64,000 nt of DNA from Boswellia sacra (lineage: Eukaryota > Streptophyta > Magnoliopsida > Sapindales > Burseraceae), in NCBI GenBank assembly GCA_013180625.2, contig SNVD02004794.1, positions 145,469 through 209,468 of the forward strand, written 5' to 3'. Shown piece after piece: positions 12,010-23,639 of this stretch. Numbering within the stretch: position 1 is the stretch's first letter; each line of letters starts with the position of its first letter. Under the pieces are notes generated by a model. That model saw only the letters and a list, made by a program, of their open reading frames with translations. It searched no databases and was not told the origin of the DNA. The translations under genes and the position numbers were made by a program.

Positions 12010-12490
12010 GCATTAGAAGGAAACCCTAAGAAGTAAGTGCACTTAAGAGTGCTTTAAGCCCCTAGAATAGGCAAAAGCTCTAAGTAGAGATGCCGTGAAG
12101 AGTGTTGAAAACCCTAAGAAGTAGGTGCACTTAAGAGTGTTTTAAGCCTTAGAAAAGGCACAAGCCCTAATAAAAGGCACATTAAAGAGTGTTGAAAACC
12201 CTAAGAAGTAGGTACACATATTAGTTTTTAAGCCCTTAGAATAGGTGCACTGAAGAGTTTCATTAAACCCTAGGAAGTAGGTGCATTGAAGAGTGTTGGA
12301 AACCCTAAGAAATAGGTGCATTGAGGAGTGTTTTGCCATAGCATCATAAAGATGCTTTCATTTGCCCTTGAATGGGCACCTTAGCCCTTAGATGGGCACT
12401 TTAGCCTTTAGACGGGCACATTCGCCCTTGAATGGGCACCTCAGACCTTAGATGGGCATATTAGCCCTTGAATGAGTAGTGGGCCCTTCA
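12010..12490 (+). repeat. Complex tandem repeats close to the Tat 3' LTR
   Basis: Two adjoining arrays occur. From 12,010 to about 12,340 the core AACCCTAAGAAGTAGGTGCA recurs with spacings of about 37-88 bp, alternating with AAGAGTGTTTTAAGCC. From about 12,360 to 12,500 a shorter unit of about 20-25 bp (CCCTTGAATGGGCACCTTAG) is repeated roughly seven times with variations. Position just before the polypurine tract fits the hypervariable 3' UTR of Tat elements. Confidence 0.8.
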
Positions 12491-12644
12491 ACCCTTGAAT
12501 GGGTGCATCTTTTTGTAAGGATAGAAGAAGAAGAGATGATAAGGAGTTTGCTAGAATGAAGACGAAGGCGAAGATGTCGAGATGGAAGAAAGAAAGACGA
12601 AGCAAGAGTACTTTATCAATTTTTATGTCTTGCAAACTTCTCCA

Positions 12645-12659
12645 AAGTAGGGGGCAAGA
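12645..12659 (+). promoter_or_regulatory. Polypurine tract of the Tat element
   Basis: AAGTAGGGGGCAAGA lies directly before TGTAGACACTA, which begins the putative 3' LTR. Plus-strand DNA synthesis would be primed here. Confidence 0.65.
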
Positions 12660-13500
12660 TGTAGACACTAAATTTTTTAGGCTCGATGATGAAATGAAGA
12701 TGAACGTTGAGTAGTAAAAATGACCAAAATACCCTTGGAGGCCAAGAAAGGAAAGTTGAGAGGGAATCAATGAAAGGTCTTAAGAATTGACATGTGTTTT
12801 TGAAAAATCACAAAAATTAATCCAGGAGGAATCTAATGATGAATCATATACCATTACGAAGCTACAGATGTCTAGTTTTCATAGAAATTAATTTACAGAT
12901 TATAAATCGAAGTTGAACTCGAAAAGATATGCATAACCGAACAAACAAAGGTCAGAAAGGACTACACTACAAAGTGCTAAAAATAGAAGGGTTTGAGGCA
13001 GAACAGCAACCCAGTTATTGACCAATAGCTGGCCAGCGGTCAGACAACTGCTCAGTAATTGAGTGACAGTCGCTCGGTGGTTGGTCCCCTAAATTTGGAA
13101 TTTTTCATTATGAAGCTTCCATATTTGTTTATTTGCTTCCTTTTTCAACTCTAACCCTCCACTATATAAACACCCCCTCTCCTTACTTTTAAGAGACATT
13201 GATTATCGAATATAATCATCTCGTCTCTTTCAAAGACACGCTCAAGAATTCAAGAAGTCTTTTCCAATTCAAAGTTTTTAGACATTCTATTGCTCTAACC
13301 TCGGAAAAGGTACATCTTAAGAGCAATCCTCTCTTCTCTCCTCTATTTTCTTGTTTACTTTTCTTGCTTAGAATAAGTATGTTTAGGGTTTAATTTCATC
13401 CTTAGGAGCATGTTTAGGGTTTTATGAATTGTTTAACCCTCTTGTTTGTGTTATGAGATGGATAAGCGTGTCGAGGTAAGTTTGCTATCCCTTCTTTATT
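12660..13500 (+). repeat. 3' LTR of the Tat element, end unresolved
   Basis: The LTR begins with TG right after the polypurine tract. A TATA box (TATATAAA, 13,163-13,170) follows, placing U3 at about 12,660-13,190. The partner LTR is outside the window, so the CA end and TSD cannot be located and the given end is approximate. Confidence 0.55.
13163..13170 (+). promoter_or_regulatory. TATA box in the Tat 3' LTR
   Basis: TATATAAA is flanked by C-rich sequence (CACCCCCTCTCC) about 500 bp into the LTR, as expected for a retrotransposon promoter. Confidence 0.6.
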
Positions 13501-14311
13501 AGAATCATGTTTAGGAATTTAATTTTCTTTACGAATACTTAGAATTATGCTTAAGAGCACATGATTAGAAACATGATTAGGAGAATTTATAATTGTTTTG
13601 AAGCATCCTAAGAAATAGCATAAAATACATAAGAATTACCATATTGCCCCTTAAATGCTTTGATTAAGCTAGAATAGCTTTGATTGATTGCAATTATTTG
13701 ACTTAGGCTAGAATATGCCATGATAACGATATTTAGCTAGAAATACCATGATATTATGAATTAATATGAATTATGCTAGAAATTCAATAGGCTAGAATGC
13801 TATAATAGAATTATCAAATCTAGGCTAGAGTGTCATGATACTAGATTATGGATTTGTCATGAATTTTTAGTTGATAAATATGAATGAATGTATGAATATA
13901 CTATGATTAGAAGCATGATTAGAATAATGCCATGAAGTGGTGGTGGACTCATATTAACGGTAAGGGACCATCACTAAGAATGATAGATGTATGTATGAGT
14001 ATACATGTAGAGATTTGATAAACATGGAATAGACTCACATAAAGTGGTGAGAAATTTCTTATTTGTCGAATCTCACAATAATTGATCATATTGAAGATGT
14101 AATGAATGTTCTATGATTCTTATAGATTGAATGTATGAATACGAAGTGTTAGAAGTAGAATTTACTTTATTATTGAATAACAATTGTTGCAATCCTCTTC
14201 CCCTCCCCCCATGTTTCCAAGGAAAATGTAATCTATTCTCCTCCCTCTTTCTATATATGAAAATGCTATTGCTTTGATTGAATAGTCACCTTATTTGCTT
14301 AAAGAAGATAA
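13501..14311. other. AT-rich region without gene
   Basis: It may include the rest of the Tat LTR. Words such as GCTAGAAT and CATGATTAG recur without a clear period, and no coding motif is seen. It ends at the CACTA terminus at 14,312. Confidence 0.35.
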
Positions 14312-14338
14312 CACTACAAGAAATTTTCACATATTTTT
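14312..14338 (+). repeat. Left CACTA terminal inverted repeat
   Basis: Begins CACTACAAGAAATTTTCACA. The first 12 bases match the complement of the end at 18,062-18,073, and after a short divergent part CATAT aligns again. Confidence 0.75.
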
Positions 14339-15877
14339 CACTTTGTATTTTTTTTATTTGACGTTCTTTTAAAAAAGTGATAACTATAACATTAATATGA
14401 AAGTCAAACCCAAATTTTCTTCATACTTGTCACTCATTGTTTTGACTATATTACATATTTCTCACATTTTTAGGTAGTGACAAGTAATTAACAAGTAAAT
14501 AGGATATATATGAAAACAAATAAAGTTTAAATACCTAGAAGTAATTTTTAGGGGTGATTATGAAAAATTTTAATATATTAAAAATTCATGTAACTTACTA
14601 AACTATATAAAGAAAATTTTAATATATTAAAAATTTTTGGACATGTGTCGCAGTGTGACTTGTTCTTAACACTTCTTACCATAGACCTTGCAACACCAGA
14701 ATACAAATATAAATACATCTTTAACATTCAACCCTAAAATCAATCTCAATCCCTTATCAAAATTTAACCTGACAACAAACCCATCCTCCTTCGCGGCTCC
14801 ACGGATTCACCTTTGTTCGGTTCTCATCCTCCGTAACTTCCCTCATCATCCTCCACCTCCTCCGTCATCAGCTCTTCATCCTCTGTGACTCCCCTCATCA
14901 TCCTCCACCCCCTCCTTCGTCAGCTCTTCATCCTCCATGACGTGAGTAGAGGCAGGGAGAACAGCGAAGTGCCTGGACAGCTGGACTTGTTATTCTTCTT
15001 CGCATCTGTATAGGTTCTTCACTTCTTCTCATCAATCCAAACACAATCTAAGCAAATTTGGCCACTACAGCATGATTGTCATTCTACATATAATTGCCTT
15101 TTCTTTACTCTTTTGACCATTTGTGGGCCGATTGATTTGATGTACTGGACAAAATTAGACCGAATGATTGATGAAGACATAATGTTATCGACTATGTTTG
15201 GCCTAGAAAAAGAGGTAGCTTGGTGGGTGTGTGGTCAAAATATGAGTTTTAATTTAAGTATTGTACTTAATTGCATCATTGAACATATCCATGCATGATT
15301 TAATGTTGCATCTTAAGTCATTTTTAGCCGGTAATCATCCACCCATGCATTTCGTGTTCATGATTGTCCCAGTAATTGTTTGTCTTCTGATCATGATTTG
15401 GTCTAAGATTCTGTGAAAGTTTCCTCTCCTCTTCGTTAGTTAAGGTCCCTTATTAGCCCTATTGGTTCGCTTCGCTTTACACTGTTAATGTTTTTGACAC
15501 AGTAAAATATTATTGATTAATAAAAAGTAGAGCTTTAAATCTACATGGATTGTACTTTACTTTACAAATTTAACTTTTTGATTAAATATTAATTTGGTAA
15601 AGTTACCTTTCAGTGACTTAACATTCACGTTAAGAAGGTACAAGAGCGTTAAAGTGCACTTCTGTTAGTAATCACTGGAGCTAAAATAAGTCTTAAATTC
15701 GTCATACGATTCCACTGAAAGCAATTTTTAAAGGATCCAAAAACTTCTTCAGAGGGATTTTACCGTCTAAAGAGATGTACATTATAATTAGCTACAAGTA
15801 AAGATTTTCCTAGCCAGGTGCTAAAATTTCTTCTTAATAACTCTTTATATTTATTATCACCTCAACTGAGGTCCAAA
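14339..15877. other. Interior of the CACTA element, no gene recognised
   Basis: Pro/Ser-rich and other short open stretches at 14,688-14,888 and 15,113-15,298 show no domain I recognise. A CT-rich segment with repeated CCTCATCATCCTCCACC words lies at 14,830-14,940. This may be captured UTR or intron sequence. Confidence 0.35.
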
Positions 15878-17665
15878 TACAATCTTCTTGTACTTCTCAT
15901 CGGTGGAATTCCAATTGCCATGCCAACTATTCTATCAGTCACAATGGCTATTGGTTCTCATAGGTTATCTCAGCGGGTTGGTTAGGTTTCTAGAGATGTT
16001 TCAATTGATATTGTTTTTTTCTTGGATATAGTAATGGAACATATGAATGGTAATTGCAGGGATCTATCACTAAGATAATGATTGCAATTGAAGAGATGGC
16101 AGGCATGGATGTGCTTTGCAGTGATAAGACTGGAACACTGACACTGAACAAGCTTACTGTTGACAAAAATCTTATTGAGGTTGGTGGCTATTGTGCTGTT
16201 GCTTGCCAATTTTCTTTTTCATGCTTGTGGATTCTAATTACTTAGTTTGTCATTGTCTCAGGTTTTTGCAAAAGGAGTAGATGATTATTAGATTCTAAGT
16301 CTTGCACACAACAAATCAGACATTGAGCGAAGAGTTCATGTTGTGATAGATAAGTTTGCAGAGCAAGGCCTACGAGCTCTTGCTGTGCCCTATCAGGTGA
16401 TTCAATTCTCTTTCATTTCTAACCTTGATTAACATTTAATGTTTAGTTATTACTCTTCAATTTTTATATTATTGTTACTAAGTTCTATTTCATCCATGAA
16501 TGCAGGAAGTTCCTGAAGGAAGAAAAGAAAGTCCTGAAGGCGCATGGTAATTTATTGGTCTAATGCTTCTCTTTGATCCACCTAGGCATGATAGTACGGA
16601 GACCATAAAGAGGGCTTTGAATCTTGGAGTAAATGTTAAGATGATTACCGATGAGTTCTATTGTATGATTGAATGGGTGCTGTATTACTGCCTAGTGAAA
16701 CAAAATGATGGTAATAACATAGTGCATGTTTTGCTAAGTTTACAAAAATCCATGTCCATGAGTGTTGTTTGACATGCCTTAGAATAAGTAGAATTCTTTA
16801 ACTCTTTATGCTTATGTTGCTTTGCGAAATGATGAATCTATTCTTTGAATTAAACATGCTGAAGACTGCAATAATGGCTTTATTCTTTTCATGTTGATCT
16901 TCTTGGAGTTCAGTGTTTGTTCAAAATAATTTTGGGAAACTAGGTAACTTGTGGAATCTATGAGCTACCATTTTGTCCTAGCCACTTTGATAGTTGGATC
17001 CATAATATTTAATCACATTCTCAAATTTCACCTTCGTCGATTTGCAAAGTTTAGCTATCCTATTGCAAAATATTGTGACTTTATCTTTGAGTGGTGGTAT
17101 GTTTGTGTTGCTTAACCTTGCGAGTCTTTCAGGAGATCAATTGGTAATGGGAAAGGAAACTGGACATCATTTGGGAACGGGAACCAATATGTATCCTGCA
17201 TCTACTTTGCTACGACAAGACAAAGATGAGTCTATTACCGCTTTACCAATTGATGAACCAATAGAAAAAGCTGATGGCTTTGCTGGAGTCTTCCCTCGTA
17301 CTTTTTTCTTTAATTTTACTTCAACATTTTACTTTTCTTTATTATTTTTGTACTAATTGTTTGCATTTGACGTACGCTTAATGTCAAAGTTTTCTTGTTA
17401 CGGTTAAGTTTCCAGACTTAGCTCTTAGTTGGCCTGACATTGATTGACTTGATATCTATCTTTATTGGTGAAGAACACGAATATGAGATTGTAAAACGTT
17501 TGCAAGCTAGGAAACATATCTGTGGGATGACTGGTGATCGAGTGAATGATGCTCCTACTCTTAAGAAGGCTGATATTAGGATAGTTGTTGCTGATGCAAC
17601 TGATGCAGCTCGTAGTGCTTCTGACATCGTCCTTACTGAACCTGGTCTTAGTGTTATCATTAGTG
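15878..17665 (+). pseudogene. Plasma-membrane P-type H+-ATPase gene fragment (transduplicated)
   Basis: At least six exon pieces follow the order of plant plasma-membrane H+-ATPase (AHA/PMA, P3A type). 15,878-15,972 encodes [15 protein letters not shown] and [13 protein letters not shown]. 16,060-16,179 holds the phosphorylation loop with [14 protein letters not shown], so the phosphorylated Asp is intact. 16,262-16,396 encodes LAHNKSDIERRVH. 16,506-16,655 encodes [20 protein letters not shown]. 17,132-17,296 has [16 protein letters not shown], and 17,473-17,665 has [24 protein letters not shown]-type intron borders separate several pieces. The N-terminus, much of the nucleotide-binding domain, and the last membrane helices with the regulatory tail are missing. 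TAG (about 16,291) and TAA (about 16,543) stops occur, and TGDGVND has become TGDRVND. It cannot make a working pump. Confidence 0.9.
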
Positions 17666-17809
17666 TTGTCTTGATGGTGTTGATGGTCTGTGATGTATTA
17701 AAATATTGCATTCTTTCTTTCAAGCCTGAATTTTCCGGTGGCATTAGCATCATAAATTGATGATCTTTGTGTCCAGTATAATTCCTTAAATAGTTATCTT
17801 TTAAATATT

Positions 17810-18073
17810 TGGCTGCTAAAAACTGCAAAGTATATATATATATTTTTAATTTTTAAAACTATTTATACTTGGCGGCCAAAAACTGCTAAGTATATATTTT
17901 TTTTTATTTTTAAAACTATTTATACTTGGTGGCCTCAGGTGCATATTTGGCAAGTTGACCAACTGTCAAATTGACTATATTTAGCGGTGCCATTAGTGGC
18001 GCTTTCAAGACCGTCAAATATATATATATTTGGCGGCCAAAAATTGCCAAATATGAGCATTTTTCTTGTAGTG
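17810..18073 (+). repeat. Right subterminal repeats and terminal inverted repeat of the CACTA element
   Basis: Variants of TTGGCGGCCAAAAACTGC followed by TATATATTTTTTA and AAAACTATTTATAC recur with a period near 60 bp. The region ends with TTTTTCTTGTAGTG at 18,073. Subterminal repeats are transposase-binding sites in CACTA elements. Confidence 0.75.
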
Positions 18074-18439
18074 AAAAATTAAAATGTGTGCATCAAATAA
18101 ACCATTTAAGTGGACTGTATATCAATATATGGTATTTTAATTTGGTATACCCTAGTGGAGACCGAATTTTGATCCAGGTGAGTCAAATAACTTGTACGTA
18201 ACTTCTCGAAGCAATCTTCGAAGGGATAAGAGTAGTTTAGGTCCCGAAGCGAGGGATTGGATTGCCCTATTCATTTCCAATTGAATAATTAGGTGACGAC
18301 TCTGTTACTCCAGACATGCCCATGGCTCGTTTGTGTTCTCTTAAGTCTTGAAAGAGACTTTGACATAGTGTCATGATAAAAAATGCTTTGGTAGGATGAA
18401 AGCCTCATTCACAATGAGGGAGAGGATACTTGTTACAAA
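18074..18439. other. Junction region, no gene
   Basis: It contains an inverted pair around 18,207-18,222 (TCGAAG CAAT CTTCGA) and otherwise nothing recognisable. It lies between the CACTA right end and the truncated end of the Tekay relic. Confidence 0.35.
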
Positions 18440-20130
18440 TGGTCACCTTGTTCAATTATCGATAATCTATGCATAACAGCATTGTTCCATCCTTCTTTTT
18501 AACAAACAAGATTGGTGCTCCCCATGGTGAAACACTAGATCTCATAAACCCCTTATCAACCAACTCTTGCAACTAAACTTTTAATTCTCTTAATTCTACT
18601 GGAGCCATCCTGTATGGGTGCCATAGAAATAAGAGTGGTGCCCAGAGCTAAGTCGATTGTGAATTCAAACTCCCTATCTGGCAGTAATCCAAGTAAGTCT
18701 TCTGGTAACATATCACGGAAATCTTGCACTATAAAATTACTTCTATCTTTGCTTCAACCACTGAAGTGTCAATCACTTGGACATTTCCTACCAAGATGGA
18801 ATTCCCAATAGGTGTTGCTACTGCTAAAGTACACTAACGGTTTCAAATCTCTATCAGAATGTATAACAAACATAAAAGAAAAAAAGGAATGTGTAAGTCC
18901 AGGATCAATCAAAATGCGAGCTGCACAACCAAAGATAGTCAATGTACCAGCAACCACCTCTGGTGTGGCTTGTGCCTACTGTTGAGCAATGGCAAAGACT
19001 CGTGACAGTCAAGCTGGCTAACTACCCTATTGATTATTACTGTTTCTTAGTGTATTAATCTGGTTTCTAACTGAAGAAGTAGATGTACCTACTTAAAGCC
19101 TCCCAAGTCCACTAGCTTTCTGAATGATACTGCTACCCTGAGTTAAAGTTAGACAAAATTTATTAATATGCCCTTTCTGACCATAATGATAACACCCAGG
19201 TTAACCAAATTGACACTCTCCCTTACGAAGCTTGCCACAAGTCTCACATAATGGATATGAAGTTATTCTGGATTGGTCATCATGTTATTTGTTCCCCTTT
19301 CTACCAAACCTATGATTACTAGAATTATTTCCCATAGATTATTGCATTGATCCCTGATCAGAACTCTGTCTTTGCCCCTCTGGTGGACCCTATCTCTTAA
19401 TACTCTTGTAACTATCAAAATAAGCTGAATAGTTATCCCCTTTCTTACTTGGTCTACGGCTACCACTATCAACTGGCCAACTCTGATTATGCTTATGGCT
19501 TGAGTCAACTTGGTTAGCATCCCCGAAATCCCTTTTAACTTTCATAGCAGCTTGTACTAACTTGCCAAACTCACCATAACTATTAGCAGCATTACAACTC
19601 TGATTTCTCTACACAATCCTTCTTCAAACTTTTTGTACCTTTCCTCCTTATCAGCCACAATAGAAGGAGCAAATATGGAGAGTTCTAGAAATTTCTTCTT
19701 ATATGCCTCCACGATCTAAACCCTTGAACCAACCTAAAAAACCCACTACGCTTGATGTCTCTAAACACATCAGGAAAGTAGTGATCAAATAACTCCTTTT
19801 TTAACATAGCCCAAGTAATAACTTCATGTGATGGACAACAGCATTAAACTGACTTCCACCGGTGATATGCTCTACCCTCAAGCAAAAATGTAGCAAAAAG
19901 TAATTTTTGCTCATCATTACGCCCCATAACCCGAAAGATATGCTCTATCTTGCCCAGCCTAGCCTCTGCACTAGAAGGATCAACATTACCATCAAAGCTT
20001 TGACCAACCAACATCCTAACTCACTCAATAGTGTTCTTTTCTCTAACATGGCCTTGATTTTGAGTAACAGTGGCAACAAGTTAGGCAAGTGCACCTACTA
20101 AGTGTATAATGATAAGAGGATCATAGCGAT
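18440..20130 (-). pseudogene. gag-protease-RT relic of a Tekay/Del-like chromovirus
   Basis: On the minus strand, from high to low coordinate: gag near 20,100-19,560 (FDGNVDPSSAEARLGKIEHI, then LLFATFLLEGRAYHRW), a degenerate zinc knuckle near 19,205-19,137 (C-Y-H-Y-GQKGHINKFC, where the second Cys is replaced by Tyr), protease near 18,960-18,880 (FGCAARILIDPGLTHSF, with DPG instead of the usual DSG/DTG), and the start of RT near 18,610-18,450 ([19 protein letters not shown] then FVKKKDGTM). Sequence stops matching before the RT catalytic box, so the rest of pol is lost. Stops and frameshifts are frequent. Confidence 0.8.
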
Positions 20131-20369
20131 TCCTTCCCTCCCATATTTGACTATTTTTCATTTCCATGGTTACATTCATTTTTCCCCCTACCTTCAGGTG
20201 GTGGTGATGGTGGAGGATTTATAGTTTGGTTTAGTCCACCCATGGCTCTGGTGCAAGGCCTGCCTGTATGTTGGCTCATGATGATGCCTACAAAATACAA
20301 TGCTTCTTTTATCATTACAAAACCATGCATATGCAAACAAAAGAGAATTAACAAAATCTTGAAAACCAT

Positions 20370-20381
20370 GCTCTGATACCA
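20370..20381 (-). promoter_or_regulatory. Primer-binding site (initiator Met tRNA type) of the Tekay-like element
   Basis: GCTCTGATACCA on the plus strand is the complement of TGGTATCAGAGC, the usual PBS complementary to initiator methionine tRNA. It sits 3 bases inside the putative LTR end at 20,385. Confidence 0.85.
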
Positions 20382-20384
20382 AGT

Positions 20385-22600
20385 TGACACAACCCGCCCC
20401 TAGCTAATATGAGCGAATTGTGCCTAAAACTGTGCTAAGAAAAATAACTTATTAAAATATATCATTTTAAGAAAATTTGGCAGAGTCTCCCCTGCCATTT
20501 GGACTAAGCTCCTTGCCAAGCACACAAAATTCAACACTTCCAAAATATTTATGTAACTATTAACTTGCTTGTGGGAACTTAGGTCCTCTACTAAAACATT
20601 TGTTTCCCAAATAACCAACATAGCAAACCATGGCCTCTAGCCTCAAATATAATTAATTTACAATTCAAAAATTTATAACCAGGATTTTAATGCAAGTTTC
20701 CTCAAAAACTTATATATGATAAGTAAGCAAAAAGTTTTAAGAGGAAATTAAAAGAAAATCCTTGATGTATATATAGTATCAAAAAAATACATATACAAAA
20801 GATAATCCAAAATAATGAAACAAAATATCAAAAAGAAGCTATCAAAGCATCATCAAGCAACCAACCTCAAGCAGCTAGTGGCGCTCCGACTTAACATTGT
20901 AATCTCTTGAGGGGGGAAAGAGGTTTTGAAAAGAACAAAAAAGGGTGAGTATAACCTCGATGACTGGGGTAGGGTCATTAAAATAATTAAAATTTTACAT
21001 AAAATAAAATAATACGTCATAACAATAAATAATTAAAATTTTGCTTTACTAACATTGTTTAAGAAACTATTTAAAAAGGATACAAAACAAGGAAACAAGT
21101 CTTTAAATCATTTATATACCTTTCACATAATCTAAAGGTTAATATAAAAATCTTCTAAATATTTCTGCTTGCGTTTAACATTCAAATATGATAAATGAGT
21201 TAAGCTTCTAAATCTCATGAAAACCGTTTCACATTTTAATTTCTAAATCATCATAGTTTTACTCATCAAGTATCCAAAATAATCTGGCTGATCATGATCT
21301 AGCGGGGCTAGGATCGCTTAGGCCAAGCTAATCACTATAATGGTCATAGGCATGCGCAGAGCTACCCCCAAAGGGCTAAGCGCCTAGATCACAAGGCCTA
21401 AAGCCTTTATGTGCATATAAACAGGTCCCAAAGACTTCTATATATCTACTAACTGGATGAATTGGGTACCAGCTTAGTAAAACATAAAATCAATTATTTT
21501 AGACATAATTTAGGAAACTTGCTTTAATTTTAAATCCCTAAAATATTAAACAGTTCTTTCTAATAAACAAAATAGATAACATTTGGTAAACTATAAAATA
21601 TACTTTATAGTTAAATAAAGGAAAATGGCTTTACTCAACACAATAAAGCTTTGCTAACATGTATAAAAATAGAAATTTATTATTTATAATTCAAATCTTT
21701 GTGAAAACACATTTTTTCAACCATAATCTTGTAGAGCAACTTGTGTGGCAACCCCTTCCTCGATCGGATTAAGATCTAGACTTGAAACTGCAGTCTCACC
21801 TAAGGCAAAAGCGAAGTAAAACTCTTCGATAACACTAAATAACATATCCGGACAAAACCCCAAAATTTCCCACTTACTAGAATCTTAGTAAAATAACACG
21901 AAAATTGAAAATCCATCACTTGGTGCTTCCAGGAGTTAAAACTGGCTAGCAACTTCACTAATTTTCCATAACAATACAAATCTAAGGAATATTTGTAAAA
22001 AATATAAATTAGAAAATTTTCCGGTAAATGGGTTTATTCTAAATTACACCAACTACATACTAATTCTCCTAATTCAATAAGAAAGTATCTAATTTCCATC
22101 AAAATACAAGAAATTCAAGCCTAAATAAGTAAAGAAATCTCCTTTTTCTCTCTAGACAATTTCCCAAATGTCAATCCCTCTAATGCATATCTAAAGGTAG
22201 AAATCAAAATATGCAATTAATTTAACTAGGAGGTGGATGAATTAACTCAAAAAGCCCTCCAAAACCAAGAAAAATTTCCACCTCTCGAGCTTTTCTTCCT
22301 CCTTCTGATCACTTCTCTCCCTCTCTACCTTCCTTTTCTTTTTGTTTCTAATTTTTTTCTAATTGACTCCTAATATAAATGCATGAAAAAATGAAAAAAA
22401 TAAATTGGGTTTTGGATTGGGTAGATTCTAAGTTCCAATGCGCAATTTATCAATTTCAAACTTGGGCCAACAACTTCTTTAATTTAAAAAGGTCATGGGC
22501 CATTAGAATGGAACTCTGACCACCTCTAGAATTTCATAAATGAGAAGGTGATCCATCCAGGTGCTCTATCACCAAACAATTTATTGGACTGAAGTCTACA
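20385..22600 (-). repeat. 5' LTR (element sense) of the Tekay-like element, outer edge unresolved
   Basis: The LTR starts on the plus strand with TGACACAACCCGCCCC next to the PBS. The region is long, AT-rich and non-coding, and has the GC-richer islands typical of such LTRs (for example near 21,290-21,450). No partner LTR is present, so the right boundary is an estimate. Confidence 0.5.
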
Positions 22601-22810
22601 AACTAAGATTTTTGTTAGCTTCAATTTCTCTTAGCATTCATGATTATCCAGTATGAGTGTGACTATAATAGTTACATAGTATTCTATACTCTTGAAATCG
22701 GTTGTTGAAATTTTATTTTTGAGCCTCTCTATAATTTGAAGTATGTTAATTTTCTTCCATCACAAGCACTTTAGCTTATTTCTAACATTTTTAGGGGCTA
22801 TTTGTTTAAC
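22601..22810. other. Flank between Tekay LTR and CACTA terminus
   Basis: AT-rich sequence with nothing recognised. It may still be LTR. Confidence 0.3.
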
Positions 22811-23040
22811 CACTACAAGAAAAATAGGAATAGATGACAGAAGCAAACGGTCATAAACGGGGGTGGATGATAGAGAATCAAACAGTCATCTATATCACTG
22901 TCACTCATTCATGATAGAGAAAAAGTCTATCATCAACTTTGTGATAGTTTTTACATGTCATACGTCTGTCACACTAGGTAATTAATTTTATAATTGTATG
23001 ATAGTTTTTACCTGTCATATGTCTGTCACACTAGGTAAAA
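22811..23040 (+). repeat. CACTA left terminus and subterminal repeats
   Basis: Starts CACTACAAGAAAAATAGG. A 39-bp unit (GATAGTTTTTACATGTCATA, then a GTCTGTCACACTAGGTAA part) is repeated at 22,944 and 23,000, a 56-bp period. Shorter related words (GTCATCTAT, CTATCATC) occur earlier. Confidence 0.8.
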
Positions 23041-23043
23041 AAA

Positions 23044-23139
23044 TTTTGGCGGGAAATTATTTTGTAGTTTAAAACTTTTGGCGGGAAAAATGTTTTTTTA
23101 TTCCAATTTAATTTTGGCAGAACAATTTTGGCGCCAAAA
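23044..23139. promoter_or_regulatory. Cluster of three E2F-consensus-like sites
   Basis: TTTTGGCGGGAAA occurs at 23,044-23,056 and 23,076-23,088, and the palindrome TTTTGGCGCCAAAA at 23,126-23,139. All fit the E2F consensus TTTSSCGC or TTTSGCGCSAAA. A degenerate fourth copy (TTTTGGCAGAA) lies near 23,112. They may also simply be CACTA subterminal transposase-binding repeats. Confidence 0.6.
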
Positions 23140-23639
23140 TTATTGGTTACTTTTTGGTGGGTACTTGATGTTGTTTGTTGTTTGTGACAAAATATATGAT
23201 TGGAATCTTCTATCACAATATTTAAATCTAGTTGCATAGAATTGATTTTTTTTATTTAATTTATTCATTCTTGCAATTTGAATTCATTTACAAATTCAAT
23301 ATGAACTAAAATTAAAGTGCACATCCAATTGAGTCCAAAACCATTTTATATTAATGACATCCACATAACAATATAGAGAGCAAATTCCATAGATCAAGAA
23401 TATCATTACCCATACGTAAGTTAAACCATTCTATCAACAACAAAATATGACTATAATTCAAATCCAAAATAACAACAAATTCAGCCCACCAAATTCAATT
23501 TGGAGTTCATAAGGCAAATTACAGCAAACCAGGACGCAAGAGCAAATGTTTTATATTAATTTGATTAGTGAAGCCAACAAAAATTCCTTCTGTTTCGTTA
23601 GCAAAATCAACAGCATACATATTCTTTCATTGTCAACTA

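Larger units (their letters stand above)
1..13500 (+). mobile_element. Decayed Tat-clade Ty3/gypsy retrotransposon, 5' end outside window
   Basis: Reading on the plus strand I see gag, aspartic protease, reverse transcriptase, RNase H, a second archaeal-type RNase H and integrase, in that order, then about 5.9 kb of non-pol sequence, a polypurine tract and the start of a 3' LTR. The second RNase H is diagnostic of the Tat clade (Ogre, Retand, Grande relatives). All domains are broken by stops and frameshifts. The 5' LTR and PBS lie before base 1. The 3' LTR starts near 12,660, but its end is not resolved and 13,500 is an estimate. The long 3' region with tandem repeats and an antisense gene fits Tat elements. 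Confidence 0.85.
14312..18073 (+). mobile_element. Non-autonomous CACTA (En/Spm) element carrying an H+-ATPase gene fragment
   Basis: The left end is CACTACAAGAAATTTTCACA and the right end is the inverse form, ending TTTTTCTTGTAGTG at 18,073. Internal to the two ends, ATTTGACG(T/G)TCTT is shared in inverted orientation. The right subterminal region (17,810-18,050) has repeats of TTGGCGGCCAAAAA type with AT-rich spacers. Flanking bases are TAA on the left and AAA on the right, so the expected 3-bp TSD matches at only two of three positions. No transposase gene is present. The cargo at 15.9-17.7 kb is a plasma-membrane H+-ATPase fragment with introns. Because the TSD is imperfect, the two ends could belong to different insertions. 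Confidence 0.65.

Noticed and set aside
15878..17665. A functional H+-ATPase gene
   Set aside because: N- and C-terminal parts and part of the central loop are missing, stops occur, and TGDGVND is altered, so it is a fragment.
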